Assembly (NCBI GenBank): GCA_020850595.1
Contig: JADZEK010000193.1
Coordinates: forward strand, 1 to 49,560
Length of the DNA stretch: 49,560 bases
Reading direction: 5' to 3'
Origin: Anaerolineales bacterium
GTDB taxonomy: Bacteria > Chloroflexota > Anaerolineae > Anaerolineales > UBA6663
Shown: positions 34,576 to 42,137 of the stretch, piece after piece
Position numbering within the stretch: the first letter of the stretch is position 1
Layout: each line of letters opens with the position of its first letter
The notes under the pieces: model-generated
Told to the model about the DNA's origin: nothing
Database searches by the model: none
The model's input: only the letters and a program-made list of their open reading frames with translations
Translations under genes and position numbers: made by a program

Positions 34576-35022
34576 ATGAAACCGACCCGTGTACTGCGAG
34601 TCCCGTCCTTGTCTGCTTTTGTTCAAGAGATCCCGCCAGTGAATGGCAAGCCGGCGGTGGTGCGACTCAATGCCGTCGAAAGCTTCGTGCCCAACGGAAA
34701 AACCGCCATGCCCCGCAAGACCATCGGCCTGTCGCTGCAAGGCGTCAACGACCAAGGGGAGCTGGTGTGGCTGTACGAGGGTCACGTCATCATCTGGATG
34801 CCAGACGGCCCCGGCTTTACCGACGACCGCTCGATTTACGCCGGCCTGCCGGTGCTGCGCGAGATTGTCCGCGCCCACCTGCTGGGGCTGGGTTACGACG
34901 TGCGCGAGGGCGACTATGCACTGCCGGAAGAGGTGCAACCGCTCAGTGCCCGGTTCGAGTGCGCCAAGTGGGTCAAGGCCGCTGACCAACGCTGGCAGCC
35001 CGAGCGGGTATGTGGGAGCTAA
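34576..35022 (+). CDS. Hypothetical protein (148 aa)
   Basis: 148 aa from ATG 34576 with GAAAGGA upstream. Beta-strand-rich core (AVVRLNAVESFV, GELVWLYEGHVIIWMPDGPG), no Cys cluster and no membrane segment. No motif recognised. Its ribosome-site stretch GAAAGGAACCT also occurs before the internal start at 35262, which suggests a shared design or duplication of leader sequence in this operon. The frame from 34279 is rejected because that part overlaps the previous gene. Confidence 0.7.
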   Translation: MKPTRVLRVPSLSAFVQEIPPVNGKPAVVRLNAVESFVPNGKTAMPRKTIGLSLQGVNDQGELVWLYEGHVIIWMPDGPGFTDDRSIYAGLPVLREIVRAHLLGLGYDVREGDYALPEEVQPLSARFECAKWVKAADQRWQPERVCGS

Positions 35023-35024
35023 CA

Positions 35025-35693
35025 ATGCGCCACACCTACCCCAAGAAAGCCCGCATCGTAATCCTGGCCGACAAGCAGGGCCGCACAAAATTCATGCTCG
35101 CGGCTCAGTACCGCCTACGTGCGCTTGACGAGCGGCGCAAGGGTTTCGAGCCCATCGCCTGGCTGAACGTGCCGCTTCGACGCCTGCATCCCACCGATGG
35201 CTGCTCACGCTACTACCGCCACTTCATCGTCCGATTATCCAGCTCACGAAAGGAACCTACCATGAACCTACTGCAGCAAGCTGTACTGGACATCCTGCGC
35301 CAGAACAACCTGGACAAGGCCTTTAATGCCGCGACTGAGTTTCACTTCCGGATTGAGAACGGGCAATACCTGCCGCTAGTCATCGAACGACAGGGCAACT
35401 TGATCTCCGTGGCCCATTATGGCGAGCTGAATGGCGATGCCATCCGCGACCCCGAGCTGACGTTCGCTTGGCCAACCTGGGAGCCGCTGTCCATCACTCA
35501 GGACCCTGTGGGCCGTTATGCCGAGATCCATGTCGCGGACGGCGAGCGGTCAACCATCCAAATGGCGCTGCGGCGAGAGCTAAGGCTCTTCGCCAATTTG
35601 TGGGCCCGCAACCTCATGGCGCAGGGCTTTGGCAATCCCAGCGTCGCGGTCTCCAGCCTCACGCACCCACTTCCCTCAAACGGCAGTCAGTAA
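35025..35693 (+). CDS. DUF6908-like protein, with an upstream in-frame extension
   Basis: 222 aa from ATG 35025 (MRHTYPKKARIVI), two bases after the previous stop, with GGGAG upstream. The C-terminal 143 residues (from an internal ATG at 35262: MNLLQQAVLDILRQNN, FHFRIENGQYLPLVIE, VAHYGELNGDAIRDPE) match my memory of the DUF6908 family, small proteins on mobile elements of unknown function. The first 79 residues form a basic segment (LRALDERRKG, LRRLHP) that looks like a separate small protein lacking its own stop. Both a long and a short form may be made, since 35262 has its own AAAGGA. Confidence 0.65.
   Translation: MRHTYPKKARIVILADKQGRTKFMLAAQYRLRALDERRKGFEPIAWLNVPLRRLHPTDGCSRYYRHFIVRLSSSRKEPTMNLLQQAVLDILRQNNLDKAFNAATEFHFRIENGQYLPLVIERQGNLISVAHYGELNGDAIRDPELTFAWPTWEPLSITQDPVGRYAEIHVADGERSTIQMALRRELRLFANLWARNLMAQGFGNPSVAVSSLTHPLPSNGSQ
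35248..35264 (+). promoter_or_regulatory. Internal ribosome site and ATG within the DUF6908-like gene
   Basis: GAAAGGA (35248-35254) precedes ATG 35262 by 7 nt. Most other genes here use a similar site, so 35262 is likely the main start of the DUF6908-like protein. Confidence 0.5.
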
Positions 35694-35804
35694 CACTCGC
35701 CCTGCCGGCGGTCCCCCAAAACCCAATCCATCGCGTACGCCAGCCAGCGCCGGGACGGGACAACTGCCCCGCTAGTGCTGCTATGTCTATCCCCGGAGTT
35801 CGCC

Positions 35805-36107
35805 ATGAGCCACGCATCATGCGGCGACCAAAGCGGTCCACCAATTCAACCCCGTGCCTCTGGGCTGCCTGACGTCACCCACGCTGCCCGCTGTTTTCAA
35901 GAACTGCTGCGCCGCCAAAGCACCTGCGAGGGCTTACGCCGCACCATCCGGCGTGAGAGCGACCGCACGGTCAGGCGGCGGCTGAGGTGGGTGCTGCGCC
36001 GCGCCCAGGTGAAAGAACGGGCGGCTATCCAGGCCTACCGCCTGGCACTCAGGACGGCTGCCCGGGCCATTCTGACCAAGCATTACCCCGACTATCACCC
36101 CGAGTAG
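35805..36107 (+). CDS. Small basic hypothetical protein (100 aa)
   Basis: About 100 aa from ATG 35805 with GGAG 6 nt upstream. Very basic and Arg-rich (LRRTIRRESDRTVRRRLRWVLRRAQ) with two Cys in the first half (SHASCGDQ, AARCFQ); helical. Could bind nucleic acid. No family recognised. 35694-35804 before it holds no other gene. Confidence 0.55.
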   Translation: MSHASCGDQSGPPIQPRASGLPDVTHAARCFQELLRRQSTCEGLRRTIRRESDRTVRRRLRWVLRRAQVKERAAIQAYRLALRTAARAILTKHYPDYHPE

Positions 36108-36135
36108 TTCCGCTCAAACAAACAGTTGTTCCGCC

Positions 36136-36168
36136 AAGCGCCGGCAGGCTCCCGCCCTGCCGGCGCTT
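36136..36168 (+). terminator. Strong hairpin after the small basic gene
   Basis: A 13-bp perfect stem (AAGCGCCGGCAGG, 36136-36148, with 36156-36168), a 7-nt loop and then TGTTGTTT. It sits 28 nt after the previous stop and just ahead of the next gene's AAGGAG, a good intrinsic terminator or attenuator. Confidence 0.65.
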
Positions 36169-36191
36169 TGTTGTTTCCAAGGAGCTTAGCC

Positions 36192-36566
36192 ATGTCTGAC
36201 GACGACGAGAAGGACCCTATCCGCAGTGAGGCCGCCCGCCGCGCCTGGCAAACCAAGAAGGATCGCGGCATCAAGCCCTTTGCCGGTCACCAGTCCAAGG
36301 GCGGACAGGCTGCCGCCAGCCTGCCGCCACCCGAGCGCTGTCCCTGTTGCGGGCTGGAGGCAGCCGTGTTCGGTTCGCGCATGGCCTGGCTGGCCCATCG
36401 CAGTGGCATCACCCAGACCGAAAACAAAGGCCGTGCTCACATGGCCCACCACCTACAGCGCATTTCCGGCCGCAAGCGCTGGCGCCGGCTCTCCAATGCC
36501 TACCGCTTCCTGCGTGGCTTGCCTCTCATCTCGGCCGACGATGAGCACCCCGAAGGCATCCGCTAA
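36192..36566 (+). CDS. Small Cys/His protein (124 aa)
   Basis: 124 aa from ATG 36192, with CAAGGAG upstream. The N-terminus is charged (DDDEKDPIRSEAARRAW, KKDRG). One zinc-knuckle-like motif RCPCCGLEAAVFGSR is followed by His residues (WLAHRSG, AHMAHHLQRI). It looks like a single zinc finger with a basic C-terminal helix (SGRKRWRRLSNAYRFLR), so nucleic-acid binding is probable. No family recognised. Confidence 0.65.
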   Translation: MSDDDEKDPIRSEAARRAWQTKKDRGIKPFAGHQSKGGQAAASLPPPERCPCCGLEAAVFGSRMAWLAHRSGITQTENKGRAHMAHHLQRISGRKRWRRLSNAYRFLRGLPLISADDEHPEGIR

Positions 36567-36587
36567 GCATGACTGGGAGATCAGACA

Positions 36588-37265
36588 ATGTCCATTCGAA
36601 TCACAAACAACAGCGTCTCCGCTGTGGTACGCAGCTACGCCATCGCTCCACTTGCGGAAGGCGACACGATCGTCTGGCTGGAGTTAGCCCCGCAGCACCC
36701 AAAAGTCATTGGCGCCATTTGGGCCTCGCTGGTGAACGGCACCCGCGAGTTCCTGCGGTTGCGCGATGACGACTCCGACCAGACCTATACCGCCCGCGGC
36801 CTCAACCATCGCTACATTCGCAAGACCATGGACGCGCCGCGCATCGCCGGGCGCGCCCGCCCAAAGTTCATGCGCTTGGTCGCGCCGGCGATGGTGAAGC
36901 TGGACGCCGCGACCTTCGGCAAGAAGCCCTTCTTCGCCGGTGCCTGGCGCTGGGACGACAGTCAGGGCGTTTCGCAGCAGTTGGCGCCGGCAACCGCCTT
37001 GGCTGCCATGCTAGAACAAGGCACCCACCTGCCGATCCGAATTGGCTGGGGGCCGTACCTGCTGGCCGAGGCCTTGGCGCAGGAATACGCTGTGCCGCTG
37101 GTAACTGGCGGGCCTGCGCCCGAGGGCTACGCCATCCAGCCCGACACTCCATGGGCCGACATCATTGCCGAGGGTGTGAAGCGCGGCCACATCTCCCTGA
37201 ACGGCGATTGCCAAGCGAGTATCGCCGTAGCCCCCCTCCCAATCCTCACCGCCATCCACGCCTAG
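36588..37265 (+). CDS. Hypothetical protein (225 aa)
   Basis: 225 aa. ATG at 36588 with GGGAG about 8 nt upstream. A mixed alpha/beta soluble protein with a basic stretch (RGLNHRYIRKTMDAPRIAGRARPK, in two parts) and a terminal Cys (NGDCQASIAV). No recognised motif, no membrane segment. It directly precedes the large methylase-helicase gene (105-bp gap with a hairpin), so it may be its partner. Confidence 0.65.
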   Translation: MSIRITNNSVSAVVRSYAIAPLAEGDTIVWLELAPQHPKVIGAIWASLVNGTREFLRLRDDDSDQTYTARGLNHRYIRKTMDAPRIAGRARPKFMRLVAPAMVKLDAATFGKKPFFAGAWRWDDSQGVSQQLAPATALAAMLEQGTHLPIRIGWGPYLLAEALAQEYAVPLVTGGPAPEGYAIQPDTPWADIIAEGVKRGHISLNGDCQASIAVAPLPILTAIHA

Positions 37266-37300
37266 TTTCATCTTTCTGCATCAAAGCGTATCCGAGTTGT

Positions 37301-37348
37301 GGCCGGGAGCGTGACCAGCCCTCCAGGGCGAAGCCGCGTCTCCCGGCC
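37301..37348 (+). promoter_or_regulatory. Structured leader ahead of the methylase-helicase gene
   Basis: GGCCGGGAG (37301-37309) pairs with CTCCCGGCC (37340-37348), and a small inner stem forms around GCCCT/AGGGC. It lies 22 nt upstream of the large gene's ATG and its GAAAGGAG site, so it may act as a terminator or as a control of that gene. Confidence 0.45.
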
Positions 37349-37370
37349 CGATCATTGAAAGGAGCACTCC

Positions 37371-40300
37371 ATGCGCATCGAAGGCCAGAGCAAAATGGGC
37401 TATTACCCGACCCCTGAAACCAGCTTGCACTACATCACCACATGGCTGTCGCTCGCCGGCGACGGGTCGCGCCGCTACCTTGATCCTTGTGCCGGAAAAG
37501 GCGAAGCCCTCGCCGCAATCGCGGCTGCACACGGCCCGGCCGACTGCTATGGAATTGAGCTCTCGGACTTACGCGCGGCCGAGGCGAAGACCATCTTGAA
37601 CCATGTTCTTAACACGGGCTACGAATACGCTGTCCTAACGGACGAGACGTTCAGCTTGGTGCTGCTCAACCCGCCTTATGACGGCGAAAGCGAAACCGGC
37701 AGCGGTACCCGGCTCGAAGAGACCTTCTTGGTCAACACCACTTCTCGCATTGTGCCCGGTGGGGTGCTGATCTACATCATCCCGCAGGGCCGACTGGTCA
37801 ACGAAAAGATCGCCCGCCACCTGCTCGGCTGGTATGGAGAGCTGCGCTGCTTCATGCTTGCTGAAGACGACTACCCAGTGTTCAAACAAATCATCATCCT
37901 GGGAACGCGCCGGACCGACTACCACGCCCCGTCGGGCGAGGCCATGCGGGAGGTAATGGAAGCTTGGGCAACTGGTCAGTTGGTGTCCGAATGGGTCGAT
38001 GTGACCGAAGACGTGAACGGGATGCGCCAGAAAACACGCCGATCGGTAACGGTGCCTATGCTCCATCTGCGGCCTGGTAATGGCGAATACGCGATCCCGA
38101 TCACGCCACTGAAGGGTCGCCATGCCGCTTCCTTTCGCTTCCAATACCAGGTCGTCTCGGATGAAGACCTATTGCGCGAAGCCGACGAGGCCGCCGCTCG
38201 GTTGGACACTGGCCGCGAATGGGCCGAGCTTGCCCCGGCGATCGCCCCGCCAGTCATCGAGCCAGCGATGACGCCAAAGAAAGGCCACATTGCGATGCAA
38301 GTTAGTGGTGGACTGCTCGGCACCAATCTGGTAAGCGACTCGAATGGGCGGGCGTTGTTGATCAAGGGCAACGTCCGCAAGTACTCCGTCCGTCGTACCG
38401 GCGAGCTGGAGGAGTTCGACTTCAGCAAAGACGAAGACGACGAGAAGAAGCGTCAACTGCGCAAGGTTGAACTGGAAGAGCGCTTTCAGAATCAGCTCTC
38501 GACGCTTGACGCTACCGGCACCCTGAGCACGGATACCGATCCAGCAACAATCGGCGAGTTGCTCAATCAGTACGTCGCCCAATTGGCGGAGATCGTCCAG
38601 GCTCGCAATGTGCCCCAGTACGACATGAAAGCCGAGCCATGGGAATGGACGGTGTTCGACTCACTTTCCAAGGGCCGCATCCTTCCGGGCCGGTCTGAAA
38701 CTGGCCTGACCGACTTTCAGAAGCACCTGGCGATTGCTCTCGGCCGGCTCTGCCTGCGGCACGGCGCAGGCTTTGGCATGGCGGAAATGGGCGCCGGCAA
38801 GACGACCATCGGCATCGCAATTGCCGAGTACCTGCGGGTGGCACACGTGCAGCAGGGCAAACGCGACGCTTATCCTGCTTTGATCGTAGGTCCAGGGATT
38901 GTGACCGGCAAAGAGAACTGGCCCAAAGAGATCCCAGAAGTCGTCCCAGGTGCGACGTCGCGCGTCGTGACGCTGGGTGCCCGTCCCCTGGCCAAGCCTG
39001 CGCGAATCGCAGCGTGGCTCAGTACCTGTGGCGTAGCACTTGAAGAAAAGGAGTTTGAGGGCCTCGGTGCTAAGCGGTGCCTGGATGCCATCCAGCGGGC
39101 AGCTACAGCCCAGCGCTGCGAATTAGTCGGTCACGCGATCATGGCCTTACACCACGCGCTAAAGCGCGCAGAGCATCATCCACCTGCGCGTCGAAAAGGC
39201 GCACGTGCCCCAAATCTGGTCGATGCCCGAATCGGGGGATATGCCTGGCTCGGCCTGGAAGTGCCCCGCGATGAAGCCAACGCGCGCGAGCTGGCAGGCG
39301 AGTACACCCTGGCGCAGTTCATCGCGGAACATAGATCCAAAGCCCTGCCCCATCAAAGCTTCGCGGTGCTGTCCTTCGAGACTGCCAAGCTCGGTCCCGG
39401 CCGCGTGCCGGCCATGACAACGCGTTGGGTCACGTTGCGGCGACAAGATGAGGAAAGCGACACAGACTGGGATGAAACAGTCCAAGTATGTGCCTGTGCT
39501 ACCTGCGGCGCGCTGGTGGCCGACCGCTACGACCCAGAGAGTGGAGCGCCGCTAAACCTGATCATGCCGGCTCAGGCTGAACCCTGGATCGCCCAAAAGC
39601 GGCGTTTCTGCCAAGCACCGCGCACGTACTACAACAAGAGCACGGGGCGCTATGAACCAGGTACGTGGGTCTGGGATGCCGAGAAAGGCAAGCACATCGT
39701 TCGGCAGCGAGACGAACAGGAGGCCGCGTACGTCTGTGGCGCGCCCCTTTTCGAGAACACCGGGCTGCGGCGGGAGTCGGCGGCCCGCTATGCCCGCCAG
39801 AAAGCGCGCGGCGTGTTCGGACTGCTCCTGGTCGATGAGGTGCACAAAAGCAAAGCTAAGGGAACTGGCCTGGGCTGGGCGCTCACCGTGCTCAGCCAGG
39901 TGGCGCGCTATACGGTCGGCCTGACCGGCACACTGTTCGGTGGCAACAGCACATCGATCTTCTGGCTGCTCTATCGCCTGGCCGGAGAAGTGCGGCAGGA
40001 GTTCGGCTTCAATGACGAGCGCCGTTGGGCCGAGCGCTTCGGCCTGCTCAAGACCACCTTCTACATCTCTCCCGACGCGGAGGTGCAGGATGACGGCGCT
40101 TACACCGGCACCCACTTCTTCGAGACTGTCAGCGAGAAGCCTGGCATCTCGCCGACCATCGTCGGCCTGGGTCTGAAATACTGCACCTTCAGCAGCCTCA
40201 AGGACGTGGGGCTGCCGCTGCCGCCCTACAGCGAAGAAATCGTCCGGTTGCCCCTGACAAGCGCCATGGAGGCCCAGCTCGCCGAGGCCGATGGCAGCGG

Positions 40301-41270
40301 CAGCCCGCCGCAGGGCCTGTTCCTCTGGGCACTCGAAGAACAGAAGACGGAGACCGGCAAGGGTGCGATCAGCGTCTGGCTCAACACTGCCTTCAACCGC
40401 CCGGACGCAATGTTTCGGCCCGAGACCGTCACCTTCAACCGCCGCCTCGAAGGGCGCGGCCGCTTCGCTGTCCGTCAGCGGGACACGATCTTGGAACTCG
40501 ATGCCGTGGTGGGCGCCGGTGAGCTGCTGCCCAAGGAAAGCTGGCTCATCCGCACCTGTCAGCGCGAGCGCGCCCAGGGCCGCAAAGTCCTGGTCTACAT
40601 CCGCCAAACGGGTGAACGGGACATTCAACCTCGGTTCACTGAGGTCCTAAGCGGGCATGGCTTACGCGTGGGCACCTTGCGCCCTTCCTTAGAGCCGGCC
40701 AAACGCGCCACTTGGCTGAAGAAGCACGCTGAGCAATTCGACGTGCTGCTGACTAATGCGCGCTTGGTCGAGGTCGGGCTCAACCTGACGATGTTCTCAA
40801 CCGCGATCTTCGCTGAAATGGAGTGGAGCCTGTACGTGGTATGGCAGAGCATGCGTCGGCTCTACCGGCCAGGCGCGCCACGCCCCGTGAAACTCTACTT
40901 CCCCGTGTACGAAAATACGTTGGAGGAGAGCGCACTGGACCTGATCGGTGCCAAGATGCTTGCGGCCCAAACCTTCTACGGCGACGAGATCAGCGGCGCG
41001 CTAGTGGACGATGGCGATGAGGGCGATCTGCTGAACGACCTGGTGCGCAAAGCCCTGGGCAGCCTGCAAGTGGGACGGGCCGAAGGTCTCTTCTCCCTCG
41101 GGAACGACCAACTGGTCACCCAGTCTCCCATGGGTTCGCCGACAGCGATCAGCCCCGGGTTAGTGACCCTGGCCGACCTTATGGCCAGGCGGCAGGAGAT
41201 CGTACGAAACGGACGATCGAAACCTCGCGCCACACTCGCACCGCCTGACGAGCAAATGTCACTGTTCTAA
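37371..41270 (+). CDS. DUF6094-like methylase domain fused to an SF2 (SNF2-like) helicase
   Basis: 1299 aa with GAAAGGAG upstream. Residues 1-260 resemble a DUF6094-type DNA methylase: YYPTP start, SAM site LDPCAGKGEALAA (38-50), GIELSDLRAAEA, and catalytic NPPYDG (100-105), the N-terminal class seen in N6-adenine methylases. Residues about 430-1200 are a helicase: Walker A MAEMGAGKTTIGIA (474-479), DEVHKSK (822-828), GLTGTLFGG, and a C-terminal lobe with VGLNLTMFSTAIFAE and QSMRRLYRPG. A Cys pair (CACATCGAL) lies between. Such fusions occur in phage, plasmid and DNA-modification systems. It could modify or remodel incoming element DNA or help evade restriction; this is inferred. A true specificity domain was not seen. 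Confidence 0.82.
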   Translation: MRIEGQSKMGYYPTPETSLHYITTWLSLAGDGSRRYLDPCAGKGEALAAIAAAHGPADCYGIELSDLRAAEAKTILNHVLNTGYEYAVLTDETFSLVLLNPPYDGESETGSGTRLEETFLVNTTSRIVPGGVLIYIIPQGRLVNEKIARHLLGWYGELRCFMLAEDDYPVFKQIIILGTRRTDYHAPSGEAMREVMEAWATGQLVSEWVDVTEDVNGMRQKTRRSVTVPMLHLRPGNGEYAIPITPLKGRHAASFRFQYQVVSDEDLLREADEAAARLDTGREWAELAPAIAPPVIEPAMTPKKGHIAMQVSGGLLGTNLVSDSNGRALLIKGNVRKYSVRRTGELEEFDFSKDEDDEKKRQLRKVELEERFQNQLSTLDATGTLSTDTDPATIGELLNQYVAQLAEIVQARNVPQYDMKAEPWEWTVFDSLSKGRILPGRSETGLTDFQKHLAIALGRLCLRHGAGFGMAEMGAGKTTIGIAIAEYLRVAHVQQGKRDAYPALIVGPGIVTGKENWPKEIPEVVPGATSRVVTLGARPLAKPARIAAWLSTCGVALEEKEFEGLGAKRCLDAIQRAATAQRCELVGHAIMALHHALKRAEHHPPARRKGARAPNLVDARIGGYAWLGLEVPRDEANARELAGEYTLAQFIAEHRSKALPHQSFAVLSFETAKLGPGRVPAMTTRWVTLRRQDEESDTDWDETVQVCACATCGALVADRYDPESGAPLNLIMPAQAEPWIAQKRRFCQAPRTYYNKSTGRYEPGTWVWDAEKGKHIVRQRDEQEAAYVCGAPLFENTGLRRESAARYARQKARGVFGLLLVDEVHKSKAKGTGLGWALTVLSQVARYTVGLTGTLFGGNSTSIFWLLYRLAGEVRQEFGFNDERRWAERFGLLKTTFYISPDAEVQDDGAYTGTHFFETVSEKPGISPTIVGLGLKYCTFSSLKDVGLPLPPYSEEIVRLPLTSAMEAQLAEADGSGSPPQGLFLWALEEQKTETGKGAISVWLNTAFNRPDAMFRPETVTFNRRLEGRGRFAVRQRDTILELDAVVGAGELLPKESWLIRTCQRERAQGRKVLVYIRQTGERDIQPRFTEVLSGHGLRVGTLRPSLEPAKRATWLKKHAEQFDVLLTNARLVEVGLNLTMFSTAIFAEMEWSLYVVWQSMRRLYRPGAPRPVKLYFPVYENTLEESALDLIGAKMLAAQTFYGDEISGALVDDGDEGDLLNDLVRKALGSLQVGRAEGLFSLGNDQLVTQSPMGSPTAISPGLVTLADLMARRQEIVRNGRSKPRATLAPPDEQMSLF

Positions 41271-41301
41271 CGCCTCACCCTACCCGAAGACCATCAATCA
41301 A

Positions 41302-41336
41302 CGTGGGCCACGCCTCTGTGAGGGGCGTGGCCCACG
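41302..41336 (+). terminator. Strong hairpin between the methylase-helicase and radC genes
   Basis: A 13-bp perfect stem (41302-41314 with 41324-41336), extended by a wobble pair. No T-tract follows; the next bases are CTGCAATTAAGGAG. It may be a stable attenuator for the RadC-family gene (ATG 41357). Confidence 0.5.
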
Positions 41337-41356
41337 CTGCAATTAAGGAGCTGACA

Positions 41357-42070
41357 ATGTACCAACTTCCCCTCTTGCCTGCGGTCGATCGGACATACGT
41401 AGGCCATGCGACAGCGCCAACACTAACCATTCGCGAACAGCCCAGTTATCGCGTCCTGCACAATAGCGCTGCTTGTAGCGGGGCCGAACTGATCGCGGCG
41501 TTGCTTGGCGGCGCCCAATCGCTTGAGACGGCACAACGCCTGCTATCAGCATTCGGTTCGCTCCACTCCATTGCCCGCGCCACCTGTGGCGAGTTAACAT
41601 CTGTGCATGGGGTGCGAATGAATGCGGCACTTCGGCTGAAGGCAGCGCTGGAGATTAGCCGGCGATTGCTCACGCCTGAAGCTGAGCGGCTACAAATCCA
41701 CTCACCCGCTGATGCTGCGGGCATACTGCAGCCGCTGCTCATGCATCGGGACCAGGAGCACCTGTGCGTGCTCTTGCTCGATACGCGTAACCGCGTCATG
41801 GGTGAGCCGGTTGAGATTTACCACGGCTCACTCAACACTTCACTCATCCGGGTTGGGGAAGTATTCCGTGGCGCTATCCGCGCTAACGCGGCGGCCATCG
41901 TGCTGAGCCACAACCATCCATCCGGAGATCCAAGTCCGAGCCCTGAGGATGTTGCGGTGACCCGGGCCGTCGTGGACGCCGGAAAACTGCTGGACATCGC
42001 GTGCCTGGACCACATCGTGGTTGGCAGCCAACGATTTGTCTCCATGAAGGAGCGCGGCCTGGGATTCTGA
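41357..42070 (+). CDS. radC: RadC-family JAMM/MPN metalloprotein
   Basis: About 237 aa from ATG 41357, with AAGGAG upstream. A helix-hairpin-helix-like N-terminal part (LRLKAALEISRRL) precedes a JAMM/MPN domain: HLCVLLLDTRNRV, GSLN, and the zinc site SHNHPSGDPSPSPED (H185, H187, D198). RadC-like genes are very common on plasmids and integrative elements, and their role in DNA repair is still unsettled. The last right-arm gene; the Tn7-like element is inserted 7 nt after its stop codon. Confidence 0.9.
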   Translation: MYQLPLLPAVDRTYVGHATAPTLTIREQPSYRVLHNSAACSGAELIAALLGGAQSLETAQRLLSAFGSLHSIARATCGELTSVHGVRMNAALRLKAALEISRRLLTPEAERLQIHSPADAAGILQPLLMHRDQEHLCVLLLDTRNRVMGEPVEIYHGSLNTSLIRVGEVFRGAIRANAAAIVLSHNHPSGDPSPSPEDVAVTRAVVDAGKLLDIACLDHIVVGSQRFVSMKERGLGF

Positions 42071-42072
42071 AG

Positions 42073-42077
42073 CAGGC
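42073..42077. repeat. Target-site duplication, left copy (CAGGC)
   Basis: CAGGC directly abuts the left end of the Tn7-like element and is repeated exactly at 48227-48231. A 5-bp duplication is the standard mark of Tn7-family insertion. Confidence 0.88.
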
Positions 42078-42104
42078 TGTCGCGTCCAACGTAAGTCTGG
42101 AATG
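42078..42104 (+). repeat. Left terminal inverted repeat
   Basis: Begins TGTCGCGTCC and contains the core GTAAGTCTGG. It matches the reverse complement of 48200-48226 at 22 of 27 positions. The core is also a TnsB-type binding repeat. Confidence 0.88.
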
Positions 42105-42112
42105 AAACGGAA

Positions 42113-42131
42113 TCCGGCGTAAGCCTGGAAT
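42113..42131 (+). repeat. Second left-end repeat (TnsB-binding-like)
   Basis: TCCGGCGTAAGCCTGGAAT, a 19-bp variant of the same core at 42085-42103 (16 of 19 match), in direct orientation 28 bp further in. Confidence 0.75.
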
Positions 42132-42137
42132 ACGGAA

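Noticed and set aside
39552..40628. Long minus-strand frame opposite the methylase-helicase gene
   Set aside because: Antisense shadow in a G+C-rich gene; no motif and no ribosome site.
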